A stretch of 64,000 bases of DNA from Mycobacterium sp. 852002-10029_SCH5224772 (GTDB taxonomy: Bacteria; Actinomycetota; Actinomycetes; Mycobacteriales; Mycobacteriaceae). The stretch lies in assembly GCF_001667315.1 (NCBI RefSeq), contig NZ_LZHT01000012.1, forward strand, positions 1-64,000. Reading direction: 5' to 3'. Of this stretch, positions 7,803-17,195 are shown piece after piece. The first letter of the stretch is position 1; every line of letters begins with the position of its first letter. A program made the position numbers and the translations under genes. The notes under the pieces were generated by a model. That model was not told the origin of the DNA. It worked only from the letters and a program-made list of their open reading frames with translations, and made no database searches.

Positions 7803-9476
7803 ATGGTCCGGACAATGAGAAAGAACGTATTTGTCGTTGGCGTGTGCGTGGCGCTGGTGCTGAGCGGGTGCGGTCATCGCGGTGGCTTTGAGCCACTGAC
7901 CGCGATCGTCAGCCCCGCCATAGGGATGTCTGTGCAGGACGTACCGAATCCGCTACGCGGCCAGTACGAAGATCTCTTGCAACCGCTGTTCCCGCAAGCC
8001 AATCCCGCGCAGCATCGGTATCCGGCGTGGCCCGCGTCGTCTGACGCCAGTCTGCGCATCCCCTGGCGGCAGTTGCAGCCGACCGATCCGAGCACCCTGC
8101 CGCCCGACGCTGCTGACGATCGCAAATTCGATTTCAGCGCGATCGACGATGCGCTGACGAAACTGGCCGGTCGCAATATGCGCCTGACGCTGCGGGTGGT
8201 CGCCTACAACTCCTGTTGCGACGCCGTCTATCCGAACAACACCAACATCGCGATGCCCGACTGGATGCGCTCGGCGGCCACCAACTACACCGGTCCACAA
8301 CGATATTGGTGGACAGCCGGTGTGACGCAGGTCGTTCCGAACTGGAATGACCCGAATTACCTGAACGCGTTCAGCCAGCTGTTGGCCGCGCTGGGCCATC
8401 GTTACGACGGCGACGAGCGGCTGAGCATTTTCGAGTTCTCCGGTTACGGGGATTTCAGCGAGAACCACATCTCGTATCTGCGTGACACGCTGGGCGCACC
8501 GGGGCCCGCCCCTGACGAGAGCGTCGCAAAGCTGGGGTATTACAGCCAATTTCGTGACCAGAACATCACCGCCGGATCTATTCGGCAGCTGGTCGCGGCG
8601 ACGGTAAACGCCTTCCCCCACACCCAATTGGTGACGACGGCGCTGAACCCGGAGATTGTCCGTCAGTTGATCGCCGACGACGTCACCAAAAAGCTGTCCG
8701 CGCCGGTGGGTATCCGCGCGGATTGCCTGGGAGTCCAGGATCCGCTGCCCGCGTGGGCGGAACGGGATGGTTCGCATTATGTGCAGTCGAAGGATCCGCT
8801 AGTCGGCGCACTCAGAAACCGCATGGCCTCGGCGCCGATGATCACCGAATGGTGCCAGCTCCCCCAGGGAACCGATCCGCGGTCCTATTACCAAAAGGGC
8901 CTCAACGACGTCATCAAATACCACGTGTCGATGACATCGAGTTACAACTTCCCGGCCGTGGATGCGACCGCGCCGATGGACCCGGCGCTGTATCTGCTGT
9001 GGGCGCAGGCCAACGTGGCCGCCGGATACCGGTATTCGGTCGAGGCGCGGCAGGGCTCGCCATCGGCGGGCGACGGGAAGGCGACGCTGACCGTCAACTG
9101 GACCAACTACGGCGCCGCCGCCACCACCGAGAACTGGGTCCCGAGCTACCGGCTGGTCGACTTCCTGGGGACGGTGATCCGGACATTTCCGTCGACCGTG
9201 GCGCTGAAATCCCTGGTCCACGAGCAATCCGCCGACGGCTCCCATGAGCCGGCCCCCGCCTCGTCCACCGAGTCCGTTGACATCGACCTGGCGGGCCTGG
9301 CGCCCGGGCACTACACGCTGTGCGCATCGGTGGACTGGCAGCAGCACAAGCCCGGCGCGTCACACGTCGTGAACTACCCGCCCATGCGGCTCGCGCGCGA
9401 CGGGCGCGATGGCGCCGGATGCTATCCGGTCGCAACCCTCGACATGCCCCGCGATGCTCCCCATCGCGCCCCCTGA
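7803..9476 (+). CDS. Putative secreted lipoprotein with DUF4832/glycosidase-like barrel (paralogue 2)
   Basis: A 557-aa protein from ATG 7803 (553 aa from ATG 7815). The signal peptide ends in the same LVLSGC lipobox as the gene at 2884. Shared landmarks in the same order are NPLRGQYEDL, the FEFSGYGDFSENH segment, GIRADCLG, and a C-terminal beta-rich domain ending PGHYTLCASVDW. The similarity is continuous from signal peptide to C-terminus, so the two genes arose by duplication and then diverged. The GGDEF-EAL and FkbM genes lie between them. It stands immediately before the Wzz/Wzy operon, so a part in export, trimming or surface retention of the polysaccharide is likely but unproven. Confidence 0.75.
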   Translation: MVRTMRKNVFVVGVCVALVLSGCGHRGGFEPLTAIVSPAIGMSVQDVPNPLRGQYEDLLQPLFPQANPAQHRYPAWPASSDASLRIPWRQLQPTDPSTLPPDAADDRKFDFSAIDDALTKLAGRNMRLTLRVVAYNSCCDAVYPNNTNIAMPDWMRSAATNYTGPQRYWWTAGVTQVVPNWNDPNYLNAFSQLLAALGHRYDGDERLSIFEFSGYGDFSENHISYLRDTLGAPGPAPDESVAKLGYYSQFRDQNITAGSIRQLVAATVNAFPHTQLVTTALNPEIVRQLIADDVTKKLSAPVGIRADCLGVQDPLPAWAERDGSHYVQSKDPLVGALRNRMASAPMITEWCQLPQGTDPRSYYQKGLNDVIKYHVSMTSSYNFPAVDATAPMDPALYLLWAQANVAAGYRYSVEARQGSPSAGDGKATLTVNWTNYGAAATTENWVPSYRLVDFLGTVIRTFPSTVALKSLVHEQSADGSHEPAPASSTESVDIDLAGLAPGHYTLCASVDWQQHKPGASHVVNYPPMRLARDGRDGAGCYPVATLDMPRDAPHRAP

Positions 9477-9671
9477 CCTTGCACAACAGGATCAACAGGC
9501 ACACCAGGTCACCGGCACGGTCCTCGACCACCTGCCCGGTAAGGCGCGACGCCGATTCCGGCAAAGCCTGAGTGAAGATGCTGCATAATCTGCATTGGGT
9601 ATGCGCGTCCGGCGCGAGGAAATCTAAATGACGCTATTCGCGCCATAAGCTTGGAGAAAGGTTGCCAGCCG

Positions 9672-11135
9672 ATGGATTTCCGTACCTTTGTCCGGATTCT
9701 CGGGGCGCACTGGAAACTCGCGATCACCGCGCTGCTGGCCTGTACGGTCGGCGCCGCCTTCGTGACGGCCCTGCAGACGAAGCACTACCAGTCCTCGGCC
9801 ACGGTCCTCATCTCGTTTTCCGGCGCAACCGACCTCAACGAGTTGTACAGCGGCACGGAGGCTGCCCAAGAACGGCTGTCGTCCTACGCCCAGATCGCCG
9901 GCGGACATATCGTGGCCGAGCGCGCGATCCGCCAGCTTCAACTTCCGATGCGGACCGATGATCTGCTGAGTCAAACCCAGGTGAAGTACACCCCGAAATC
10001 GGTGCTCTTCACGATCAGCGTCAAAGACACCGACCCCGCCCGCGCCGCCGCCTTGGCGGGCGCCATGGCCAATCAGTTCAGCGCGGTCCTGCCGACGCTC
10101 AGCCCGGCTCAGGGTCCGAGCGGTGTGGTAGCACCGGTCACCGCGGGAGGCAGACCCGATGCTGGCGAGGCGACGACCCCACCGGTTCCGCCGACGGGGG
10201 TGCCGGGCGCGTTACAACCAAATGGCAAGCCGGTGCCTGGCGCCCATGCGACGACGGTCGAGCCGCCCCGCGTGCCGTCCATTCCGGTTTCGCCGGTACC
10301 GATGCGAAACATGTTGATCGGGTTCATCGCCGGTGTGCTTCTTGCCATCGCGGTCGCGCTGACCCGCGAGGCCGGCGATCGCACCGTGCGCACCCGCGCG
10401 AAGCTCGAAGAACTCTCGAACTTGTCCGTTCTGGCCGAGCTGCCCGGAAAGCGCGGTGGGACTCCGCGGTTCGGCACCGACAGCGCCTTCGACGACGCCG
10501 TGCGGGGCATGCGTGCCCGGTTACTGCGGGCGGTGGGACCCGATGTCCGCCGGGTGCTGGTGACGGGGCCGTTCGGTGGCGAAGGAACGACGACGACAGC
10601 GATGAACCTCGCGCTTGCGCTCGCCGAAATAGGCGAAGATGCCCTGCTCGTCGAGGGCGACAGTCGCCGACACGTGATCGCCGGTCTGCTCAGGGTCGAA
10701 TCGGGGGAGGGGCTTGCCAGCGCGCTTGCCAATCCCGACGCCGCCGCTCAGGTTGTGAAGCCGACGCCGATTTCGAAGCTGTACGTTCTCGCGTCTCGGT
10801 CCGCTCGTCGCGAGAGTTTGCCGCCCAGCGCGTATCTGCCGGAAGTGATCGACCGGGTGCTGCAGGGATTGTCGTCGCGGTTCGATCGGATCGTGGTCGA
10901 CGGACCGCCGGTGCTTGCGACGGCGGATGCGGGCCTGCTGGCCGGCGCCGTCCAGGCCACGGTGCTGGTGGTTCGGGCCAAGCGCACGACCGCCGACGAA
11001 CTCCAGGACGCATTGACGGCCTTGCGCGCGGCCGGCGCACAGGTTGTCGGCACCGTGCTGACCGATGCCCGCCAGTCGCTGCACATCAGGGCCGCGGACC
11101 GCGCCTACCGGTCGAAGGTCAGCAGGCCGGCGTGA
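9672..11135 (+). CDS. Wzz-type chain-length protein fused to a CpsD/CapB-like (BY-kinase) ATPase domain
   Basis: A 487-aa membrane protein. I chose ATG 9672 because GGAGAAAGG lies 10 nt upstream; TTG 9651 would give 494 aa. The N-terminal Wzz half has transmembrane helix 1 at about residues 15-37, a periplasmic region with a long Pro-rich stretch (about 150-205), and helix 2 at about 210-232. The cytoplasmic half is a MinD/CpsD fold with LLVEGDSRR (Walker A') and RIVVDGPPVL (Walker B). The P-loop reads GPFGGEGTTTT: residue 306 is Thr where the family has the ATP-binding Lys (GEGKS/T). The C-terminus lacks a tyrosine cluster. It overlaps wzy by 4 bp (GTGA). It should set EPS chain length and act with Wzy, but kinase activity is doubtful. 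Confidence 0.85.
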   Translation: MDFRTFVRILGAHWKLAITALLACTVGAAFVTALQTKHYQSSATVLISFSGATDLNELYSGTEAAQERLSSYAQIAGGHIVAERAIRQLQLPMRTDDLLSQTQVKYTPKSVLFTISVKDTDPARAAALAGAMANQFSAVLPTLSPAQGPSGVVAPVTAGGRPDAGEATTPPVPPTGVPGALQPNGKPVPGAHATTVEPPRVPSIPVSPVPMRNMLIGFIAGVLLAIAVALTREAGDRTVRTRAKLEELSNLSVLAELPGKRGGTPRFGTDSAFDDAVRGMRARLLRAVGPDVRRVLVTGPFGGEGTTTTAMNLALALAEIGEDALLVEGDSRRHVIAGLLRVESGEGLASALANPDAAAQVVKPTPISKLYVLASRSARRESLPPSAYLPEVIDRVLQGLSSRFDRIVVDGPPVLATADAGLLAGAVQATVLVVRAKRTTADELQDALTALRAAGAQVVGTVLTDARQSLHIRAADRAYRSKVSRPA

Positions 11136-12640
11136 TCCCCTACCTGCGGGCACGTCATCGCCTGGCAGTGGATGGGGCCCTGCTGGCGATGTTCGTGTTC
11201 GGGTGCTTCGTGTTCGGCATTCTTGCCGTGCGTCGAACCACCGAGGGGGTGCTGCTGACGGCCGCGTTGTTCTGCGTGGTCGTGTACTGGGTGAAACCCG
11301 AAGGGATGGTAGGGGTCACGCTGTTCGGTGCCTTCGCGGCATTGCCGGAAGGCCTGCACGTCGGCAAAGTCTTTGGCCCGCTGACGATTTACGCCTACCA
11401 CCTGGCTGCGATCCTCGCGATCTGCTACCTGATCCAGTCCGCGCGACCACGGTCTTCCGATTTCCTGCTGCCGGGGATCCTGGTGGTGGCGGTGCTGTGG
11501 TCCGCTGCCACCGGGTTCGCCACCGGAAATCCGGACCTGACGGTGACCCGTGAAGCGACCACCATGCTCGAGATGGCCCTCGGCTTCGTCCTCGCGTTGT
11601 TGGTCGTCTACAGCGGCCACGTCAAATGGTCGATCCGGGTGATGATCGTCATTCTGTGGTTTTCGGCGGGCATGGCGATCGTGAGTTCGCTGTATGCCAT
11701 CCGGTTGGCCGGTCGGGCGGAAAGCCTGGAGGGGACAACGGGTGCCGGCCAGGCCGTGCGCATCATCCTCTCCACCCAGACGCCGGCCACCGCGGTCCTG
11801 AGCGCGCTCGTCGCCGCGCCGATCGTCGGCCGTGTCAGGCCTATGGCGTATCTCGCCTTAGGCCTTCCCGCGCTGAGCATTTCGCTGCTGTCCTTCTCCC
11901 GTAACACGCTGATCTCCATGGGGGTGGCGGCCCTGGTCGCATTGCTGGGCAGCATGAGTTGGGCGGCCGTGCGGCGGGCGGTCGCGGCCGCCACGGTCGG
12001 CGCGGCCTTTGTCATTGTGACGGTGCCCGGGTCGCTGTTTTTGCTACAGCGATCGAAGACCGGGGCATGGCTCGCCGACCAGTACGTCGCGTTCAATCAG
12101 CGAGTGCTCGGCGGGGTCACGTCGAGCGCACTCGCGGTCGACGATTCGGCCCTGGAACGACTCCGGGAAATCAATCTCCTCAAGGAGACCATCGCCCAGG
12201 CCCCGTTCTTCGGCCATGGCCTGGGCTACGTGTATCAGCCGCCGACCGGGGACGACGAATTCCACCGGTACCTCTATCCCGCCTATTCCCACAACTTCTA
12301 CCTGTGGTGGTTGGCCAAGGCCGGGACGGTGGGCATGGCGGCCTTCGTCCTGTTCGCGCTCACTCCGGTGATCCTGGCGCTGCGTTGTGCCCCGGCACCG
12401 GCGAAAATCAGTGCGGCGGTGGCCGCGGGCCTCTTGGCGATATCCGCCGTGTGGCCATTGCCGGAGATGCCGATGGACGCCTTGGGGTTGGGCATGGCGC
12501 TGGGGGCGGCGATGGGGTACGCCGGCCTACGGCGCCGGGGTGTGGAGGGCAGCCGGCTCGAGGACAACCCAGCGCCGGCACCGACCACCACGCCCGACCC
12601 AACTCGTGACGCCAGGGCCGGCGTGGTCACTTCCCCTTAG
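11132..12640 (+). CDS. Wzy-like polysaccharide polymerase / O-antigen ligase family membrane protein
   Basis: A 502-aa protein with about ten to twelve hydrophobic helices. A large extracytoplasmic loop (about residues 310-390) contains the Wzy_C/ligase signature region, with ERLREINLLKETIA and YSHNFYLWWLAKAGTVG. The hydrophilic tail is Pro/Thr-rich. Such proteins join undecaprenyl-linked repeat units outside the membrane. GTG 11132 overlaps the stop of the Wzz/kinase gene, so the two are translationally coupled, the usual Wzz-Wzy partnership. Sequence alone cannot separate a polymerase from a ligase; the presence of Wzx, Wzz and a priming transferase favours polymerase. Confidence 0.85.
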   Translation: MIPYLRARHRLAVDGALLAMFVFGCFVFGILAVRRTTEGVLLTAALFCVVVYWVKPEGMVGVTLFGAFAALPEGLHVGKVFGPLTIYAYHLAAILAICYLIQSARPRSSDFLLPGILVVAVLWSAATGFATGNPDLTVTREATTMLEMALGFVLALLVVYSGHVKWSIRVMIVILWFSAGMAIVSSLYAIRLAGRAESLEGTTGAGQAVRIILSTQTPATAVLSALVAAPIVGRVRPMAYLALGLPALSISLLSFSRNTLISMGVAALVALLGSMSWAAVRRAVAAATVGAAFVIVTVPGSLFLLQRSKTGAWLADQYVAFNQRVLGGVTSSALAVDDSALERLREINLLKETIAQAPFFGHGLGYVYQPPTGDDEFHRYLYPAYSHNFYLWWLAKAGTVGMAAFVLFALTPVILALRCAPAPAKISAAVAAGLLAISAVWPLPEMPMDALGLGMALGAAMGYAGLRRRGVEGSRLEDNPAPAPTTTPDPTRDARAGVVTSP

Positions 12641-12655
12641 ACGAGCTTGGCCAAC

Positions 12656-13669
12656 ATGATCGCAGTGACACACGTGGGGCCCGACATGTACAGCATCGGC
12701 GGGACGCAGTCCGTGATTCGGGTGATACGCGACAACAAGATTGGCGCCGACGACATCCGCGTCCTGTCGACGTGGAACGGGGACCGCCACCTGAAGAACC
12801 TGTTTCTCACAGCACGCGCGGGGATTTCACTGGCCCGGACCCCTCGTCGCACCATCGTGCACTTCCACATCTCCAATGGCGGGGCCTGGCTGCGCGAAGG
12901 ACCGTTGATCCGCTTGGCCAGGGCCAAAGGCTTGCGGGTGATCGTCACCCTCCATGGCCCCGACTTTCCCGACTTCGCCAGGTCGCGGCCCCGCTTCGTG
13001 GGCGCGACGTTGAAGCGGGCGGACCATGTGATCTTGTTGTCGGAGGAAGCGCGCGCCGCCGTCGCCGAGGTGGCGCCCACGGTGCGGACCGCCGTGGTGC
13101 CGAACCCGATCGCGGTCGACCGTGATGCGCCCGGGGCTGGCTCTACACCACCGGTCGCGCTCTTCGCGGGCACCGTTGGCCTTCGGAAAGGTGTCGACAA
13201 ACTTGTCGCGGCCTGGCGGCTTCTTCTTGCCGAGGGCATCGAAGGCCGTTGTCGGATAATCGGTCCCATCGACGACTATGCGCCGCCCGAGACGGAACGG
13301 CTGACCGTCGAAGGCCCGATCCACCCCGACGCGGTCCGCGCGCTGCTCCGCTCGGTCCGGGTGGTCGTGCTCCCGTCGTTTGCGGAGGGGATGCCGATGA
13401 TCCTGACCGAAGCCCTGGCCGGCGCGCGCCCGTTCGTGGCTACACCCGTCGGCGGTACTGCCGAGATTGCGCCCGACCCGGGCATGCTCGTCCCGGTCGA
13501 TGACGTGCCCGCGTTGGCGCAGGCGATCGGTCGATACCTGCGCGATCCGGCGCTGGCCGAGCGTGATGGACTACGCGGTCAAGAGCACGTTGCGGCGACA
13601 CGGAGCCCCGAAGTCATCGACGCCGAGCTCCGCCGGATCTACCTGGGCTGCGACATTGCGGCGGGTTGA
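12656..13669 (+). CDS. GT4-family glycosyltransferase
   Basis: A 337-aa GT-B enzyme starting at ATG 12656 (TTG 12647 is possible). The N-terminal acceptor domain begins MIAVTHVGPDMYSIGGTQSV. The C-terminal nucleotide-sugar domain has FAGTVGLRKGVDKLV and the retaining-GT motif EGMPMILTE (EX7E), which binds the donor phosphate/ribose. There is no membrane segment; it is expected on the inner membrane face, adding one sugar to the lipid-linked repeat. It follows wzy by 15 bp and overlaps the downstream reductase gene. The donor sugar is not predictable. Confidence 0.87.
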   Translation: MIAVTHVGPDMYSIGGTQSVIRVIRDNKIGADDIRVLSTWNGDRHLKNLFLTARAGISLARTPRRTIVHFHISNGGAWLREGPLIRLARAKGLRVIVTLHGPDFPDFARSRPRFVGATLKRADHVILLSEEARAAVAEVAPTVRTAVVPNPIAVDRDAPGAGSTPPVALFAGTVGLRKGVDKLVAAWRLLLAEGIEGRCRIIGPIDDYAPPETERLTVEGPIHPDAVRALLRSVRVVVLPSFAEGMPMILTEALAGARPFVATPVGGTAEIAPDPGMLVPVDDVPALAQAIGRYLRDPALAERDGLRGQEHVAATRSPEVIDAELRRIYLGCDIAAG

Positions 13670-14612
13670 GCTCCAGGGACCGCAATTGGCGGTCAGCGCA
13701 ATCGGTTTCGGATGCGGCGCACTGATGCAGTCGCCGTCCCGCAAGGAACGGATGGCGGTGCTCGCCGGCGCGGTGGACAGCGGCATCACCCACTTCGACA
13801 CCGCGCGGATGTACGGGCTCGGGATGGCCGAGGCGGAGCTGGGGTTCTTCCTGCGCACACTCGACCGCGGCAGCGTGACCATTGCCACCAAGTTCGGCAT
13901 CGATGTCGGCGGCGCGGCGCGGCGCCTCGGCCGGTTGCAGGGCCCGGCACGCGCACTGCTGAAAAAGGCGCCCGCGCTGCGCCGTATCGTCAAGCGGCAG
14001 CAGGCGCCGTCGGCGACTGCGCGGGCGTATGACGTGGCCGTCGCGGCACGCAGCCTTGACGAGAGTCTGGCGGCGCTCGGCGTCGACTACGTCGACATCC
14101 TTTTCGTCCACGCCCCAAGGCCTCAGGACACTGTCGCCAGCGACGAACTCCGCGAATTCTTTGAGCGGGTGAGCCAACAGGGAAAGATTCGCGCCTGGGG
14201 CGTCTCGCAAGACGAGGGGCTCGAGGTCGACTTCGTCCGCGCATTCGCGCCGCGGGGAGTCAGCCAGCTCCGCAGCGACTTGCTCAATCCTTCGCCGCGA
14301 CCCGCCGATATCGCATTCGGTGTGCTCGACGGGCCGTACCGGAGGCTTTCCGGCGCCTTACTTTCGGACCCTGGATTGGCAGGACGCTGGCGCGAAGCCC
14401 TGCAGATCGATCCGCTGGCGCCCGGTGTGCTGCCCAGGCTGATTCTCGCGTCGTCGGCCACCGCAACGGGTTGCCGCGCAATGCTGTACAGCACCACCAG
14501 GCCGCAGCGGGTCGCCGAAGCCGCGACCGCCGTTTCCTCGCCACCCGATGCCGAGACGGTGACGCGGTTCCTCGCGCTCGTCAGGGAGTTTCGAGAGGGT
14601 GCGGCCGCGTGA
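13656..14612 (+). CDS. Aldo/keto reductase
   Basis: A 318-aa protein. TTG 13656, 14 nt inside the preceding glycosyltransferase gene, is chosen because it keeps the complete first beta-hairpin (LRRVELQGPQLAVSAIGFG). The catalytic tetrad is present: Asp and Tyr in FDTARMYG, Lys in ATKFGID, His in LFVHAPRPQ. The C-terminal NADPH-binding part is short and somewhat divergent (ATGCRAMLYSTTRP). It should reduce a carbonyl, possibly a keto-sugar intermediate, given the adjacent GMC oxidoreductase with which it shares a GTGA overlap. The true substrate is unknown. Confidence 0.82.
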   Translation: MRRVELQGPQLAVSAIGFGCGALMQSPSRKERMAVLAGAVDSGITHFDTARMYGLGMAEAELGFFLRTLDRGSVTIATKFGIDVGGAARRLGRLQGPARALLKKAPALRRIVKRQQAPSATARAYDVAVAARSLDESLAALGVDYVDILFVHAPRPQDTVASDELREFFERVSQQGKIRAWGVSQDEGLEVDFVRAFAPRGVSQLRSDLLNPSPRPADIAFGVLDGPYRRLSGALLSDPGLAGRWREALQIDPLAPGVLPRLILASSATATGCRAMLYSTTRPQRVAEAATAVSSPPDAETVTRFLALVREFREGAAA

Positions 14613-16306
14613 TTCGCGACACGAAGGACTTTGCCACCGGCACGACGATCGAGACGGACGTGGTGGTCATCGGGGCCGGCCCGATCGGTATCGCGACCGC
14701 GCTGGAACTCGTGGGTTCGGGCGTGCAGGTGGTCCTCATCGAAAGTGGTCTCGAACGCAATGACCCTGCGGCACAAGCGTTGTCGATGTTCGATTCGCGC
14801 CACGACGACTACTTCCATTCGCGTAGCGAGCTGACGGTCCGCCGCCAGGTCGGGGGAACCTCAGCGCTGTGGGGAGGACGCTGCCTCAAGTTCGACCGGG
14901 TCGATTTCGAGGCTCGACCCGTTACCGCGCAGGCGCCGTGGCCGATCGGGCACGACGATGTCGAGCCGTATCTTCAGCGGGCCTGTGACTGGGCCGTGTG
15001 CGGCCGGGCCGCATTCAATGCGCGCGAGATTCCCGAGATTGCGCATCGCGATTTGGTCGGGGGCCTCCCCGACGGCGACGTGCGCACGACCGACCTTGAA
15101 CGCTGGTCATTACCAACCCGTTTCGGACGCCACTACCGCACGCGGTTGCGAAACACGTCCCTTCTCACACTGTGGACCGGCCTCACCTGCACCGAGATCG
15201 TGACGACTGCGGCCGGTGACTCCGTCGACCACCTGGTGGTCAAGGCACTGAACGGCGATGAGGGGAGGGTGGTTGCGACCGACTACGTCATCGCGACCGG
15301 GGGTTTGGAGGCCACCCGTTTGCTGCTGGCTTCTGATCGCCATCACCCCGGGGGGTTGGGGAATGCGGGCGGGCACCTAGGGCGATGGTACATGGCGCAC
15401 GTCGAGGCCCGGGTCGCGCGCGTGCAGTTCACCACGGACGCTGTCATCCATGGATACGAGCGGGACGGGGAGGGGGTCTATGTTCGCCGGCGCTTCACCT
15501 TCGACCCACACCTGCTGCGCGAAGCCGGAATGCCGAACGCCGCAGTCTGGTTGGTGAATCCACCGATCAGCGACCCGAGTCACGGAAGCGGAATCCTGTC
15601 GGGTGTTTATTTGACGCTGATCTCGCCGGTCGGCCGTTTCCTGCTCGCGGAGGCGATCCGCGAGGCGCACACGAAGACGGACGGTTCGCCACGGATCCTC
15701 GCGCACCTGGGCAACATCGTGCGCGACGCGTTCGCCTCGATCCGGTTCGCCATCGCGTTCTGCTACGCACGGTTCGTCCGCGGGGGCCGCAAGGCGCCCG
15801 GGTTTTTCGTGAAGAGTGCCGACAATCGCTACCTGCTGCAGTACCACGGCGAGCACCTTCCGCACTGGGAGAGTCGGGTCGAGCTGACCGACGAACGAGA
15901 CGCCCTCGGCATGAGGAGGATTCGCACGCGTATGCACTTCTCCGACGCCGATTACGCGAGTGTGCGCAGGGCCATCGGCGCAATCGATGAACACCTTCGC
16001 CGCCACGGTGTGGGATGCGTGGAATGGCTGGTTGACGATGTCGAGGCCTCGGTACGTGCCTACATGCAGAAGCGAACCGGTTTCCACCAGGCGGGAACCA
16101 CCCGGATGTCGACGTCACCGGAAGGCGGCGTCGTGGATCCGCACCTGCAAGTCCACGGCGTTCGCGGACTCTACGTTGCGAGCACCTCGGTTCTGCCGAC
16201 ATCGAGCCAGGCCAACCCGACACTGCTCGGGATCGCGCTGGGTGTGCGGCTCGCGGAGCGTTTGGCCAAAACGCGGATCGCCTGTCCGTCAACGGATTCA
16301 AGATAG
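14609..16306 (+). CDS. GMC-family FAD-dependent oxidoreductase
   Basis: A 565-aa flavoprotein from GTG 14609, overlapping the aldo/keto reductase stop (GTGA). FAD binding is shown by VVVIGAGPIGIATALE (about residues 15-30) and ESGLERND. The substrate domain includes GGTSALWGGRC. The C-terminal GMC domain carries FHQAGTTRM (active-site His) and ANPTLLG (Asn). Family members oxidise sugar or alcohol hydroxyls to carbonyls. The frame continues far upstream, but that part lies inside the reductase gene and is not coding. Paired with the reductase it could carry out an oxidation/reduction epimerisation of a sugar; that is inference. Confidence 0.85.
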   Translation: MIRDTKDFATGTTIETDVVVIGAGPIGIATALELVGSGVQVVLIESGLERNDPAAQALSMFDSRHDDYFHSRSELTVRRQVGGTSALWGGRCLKFDRVDFEARPVTAQAPWPIGHDDVEPYLQRACDWAVCGRAAFNAREIPEIAHRDLVGGLPDGDVRTTDLERWSLPTRFGRHYRTRLRNTSLLTLWTGLTCTEIVTTAAGDSVDHLVVKALNGDEGRVVATDYVIATGGLEATRLLLASDRHHPGGLGNAGGHLGRWYMAHVEARVARVQFTTDAVIHGYERDGEGVYVRRRFTFDPHLLREAGMPNAAVWLVNPPISDPSHGSGILSGVYLTLISPVGRFLLAEAIREAHTKTDGSPRILAHLGNIVRDAFASIRFAIAFCYARFVRGGRKAPGFFVKSADNRYLLQYHGEHLPHWESRVELTDERDALGMRRIRTRMHFSDADYASVRRAIGAIDEHLRRHGVGCVEWLVDDVEASVRAYMQKRTGFHQAGTTRMSTSPEGGVVDPHLQVHGVRGLYVASTSVLPTSSQANPTLLGIALGVRLAERLAKTRIACPSTDSR

Positions 16307-16319
16307 CCGGGCGCACAGA

Positions 16320-17195
16320 TTACGCCGGGACCTGCCAGAGCTCGTCGATCAGGGACTTCGTCTGCCGGATGTTCGCACGGCTGGATGCGCCGAAGACGAT
16401 CGAATGGATCTGCGGCTGGCCGCAGACGTACTCGATGGCCTCGCGGGGCGGGATCGCGCCCGAGGCGAGCACCGACATCGCGACCAGTCGGCAGCGGCGC
16501 TCTCGGATGGTCCTCTCGTACAGCTCTATGCCGCCACACATCCGGAAGCCGATCTTGTTGAAATTGGCGCACACAACCGGATTCTCGATCCCCTGGCCAT
16601 CGAGGGCATCGAGGAGGCGCGGCAGATTCATGGTGATGAAGCCCGGCTCGGCGCCGTACTTGAGCTTCACGTGGTCAGCAAAGAACCGGAAGGCCTCGTT
16701 CATCCCGAGGCCGAGAAGCAAGTCGGTGACGACGTTTTGGATGAAGATGACGGGCGTGGACAGTCCGGCGAACATCTTCATCTCGGCATCGACCAAAAGC
16801 TGCATGATCGGCTCGATGTCCTTGCCGGCGATGGCCACCCCGCCCTTGAACATCGACTTGACCGCCCCATCGTCGGGCAGGAACTTTCGGAGCGCCTCGA
16901 CCATGCCGAACTCGGTCACGGCGTTGGCGTACTTGTGGGCGTACGGCATGCACGGATAGAAGACATAGTCGGGGTATCGGATTCGGTTGGCGCGGAAATG
17001 ATCGCAGATTTCGGCGACGCGATCGTGCGTCGTGCACACGAACGTGCGGATGCCTTCCTGGTACGCCGCGTCCAGCGTCGCCAGCACCGGCGGGAGGTGC
17101 TGAAACCGTATCGCCTGGGTGCGCGCTTTCTCCTCGGACATGTGGTTGACGCCGAAGAACTGGTTGTCGCCGAAAAGCACACGGTCCATGGTCAC
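16320..17195 (-). CDS. Uncharacterised TIM-barrel-like protein (aldo/keto-reductase-superfamily-like)
   Basis: A 291-aa protein of unknown function. GTG 17195 overlaps the stop of the Gfo/Idh/MocA gene (GTGA) and is preceded by a GAGG ribosome site; ATG 17189 is also possible. The start VTMDRVLFGDNQFFGVNH is distinctive. The alternating strand/helix pattern and the end SIVFGASSRANIRQTKSLID resemble the last strand and helix of aldo/keto reductases, but the usual D-Y-K-H tetrad cannot be placed with confidence. Coupling with a sugar-dehydrogenase-like gene inside an EPS locus suggests sugar metabolism. No signal peptide or membrane helix. Confidence 0.7.
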   Translation of the reverse strand: MTMDRVLFGDNQFFGVNHMSEEKARTQAIRFQHLPPVLATLDAAYQEGIRTFVCTTHDRVAEICDHFRANRIRYPDYVFYPCMPYAHKYANAVTEFGMVEALRKFLPDDGAVKSMFKGGVAIAGKDIEPIMQLLVDAEMKMFAGLSTPVIFIQNVVTDLLLGLGMNEAFRFFADHVKLKYGAEPGFITMNLPRLLDALDGQGIENPVVCANFNKIGFRMCGGIELYERTIRERRCRLVAMSVLASGAIPPREAIEYVCGQPQIHSIVFGASSRANIRQTKSLIDELWQVPA

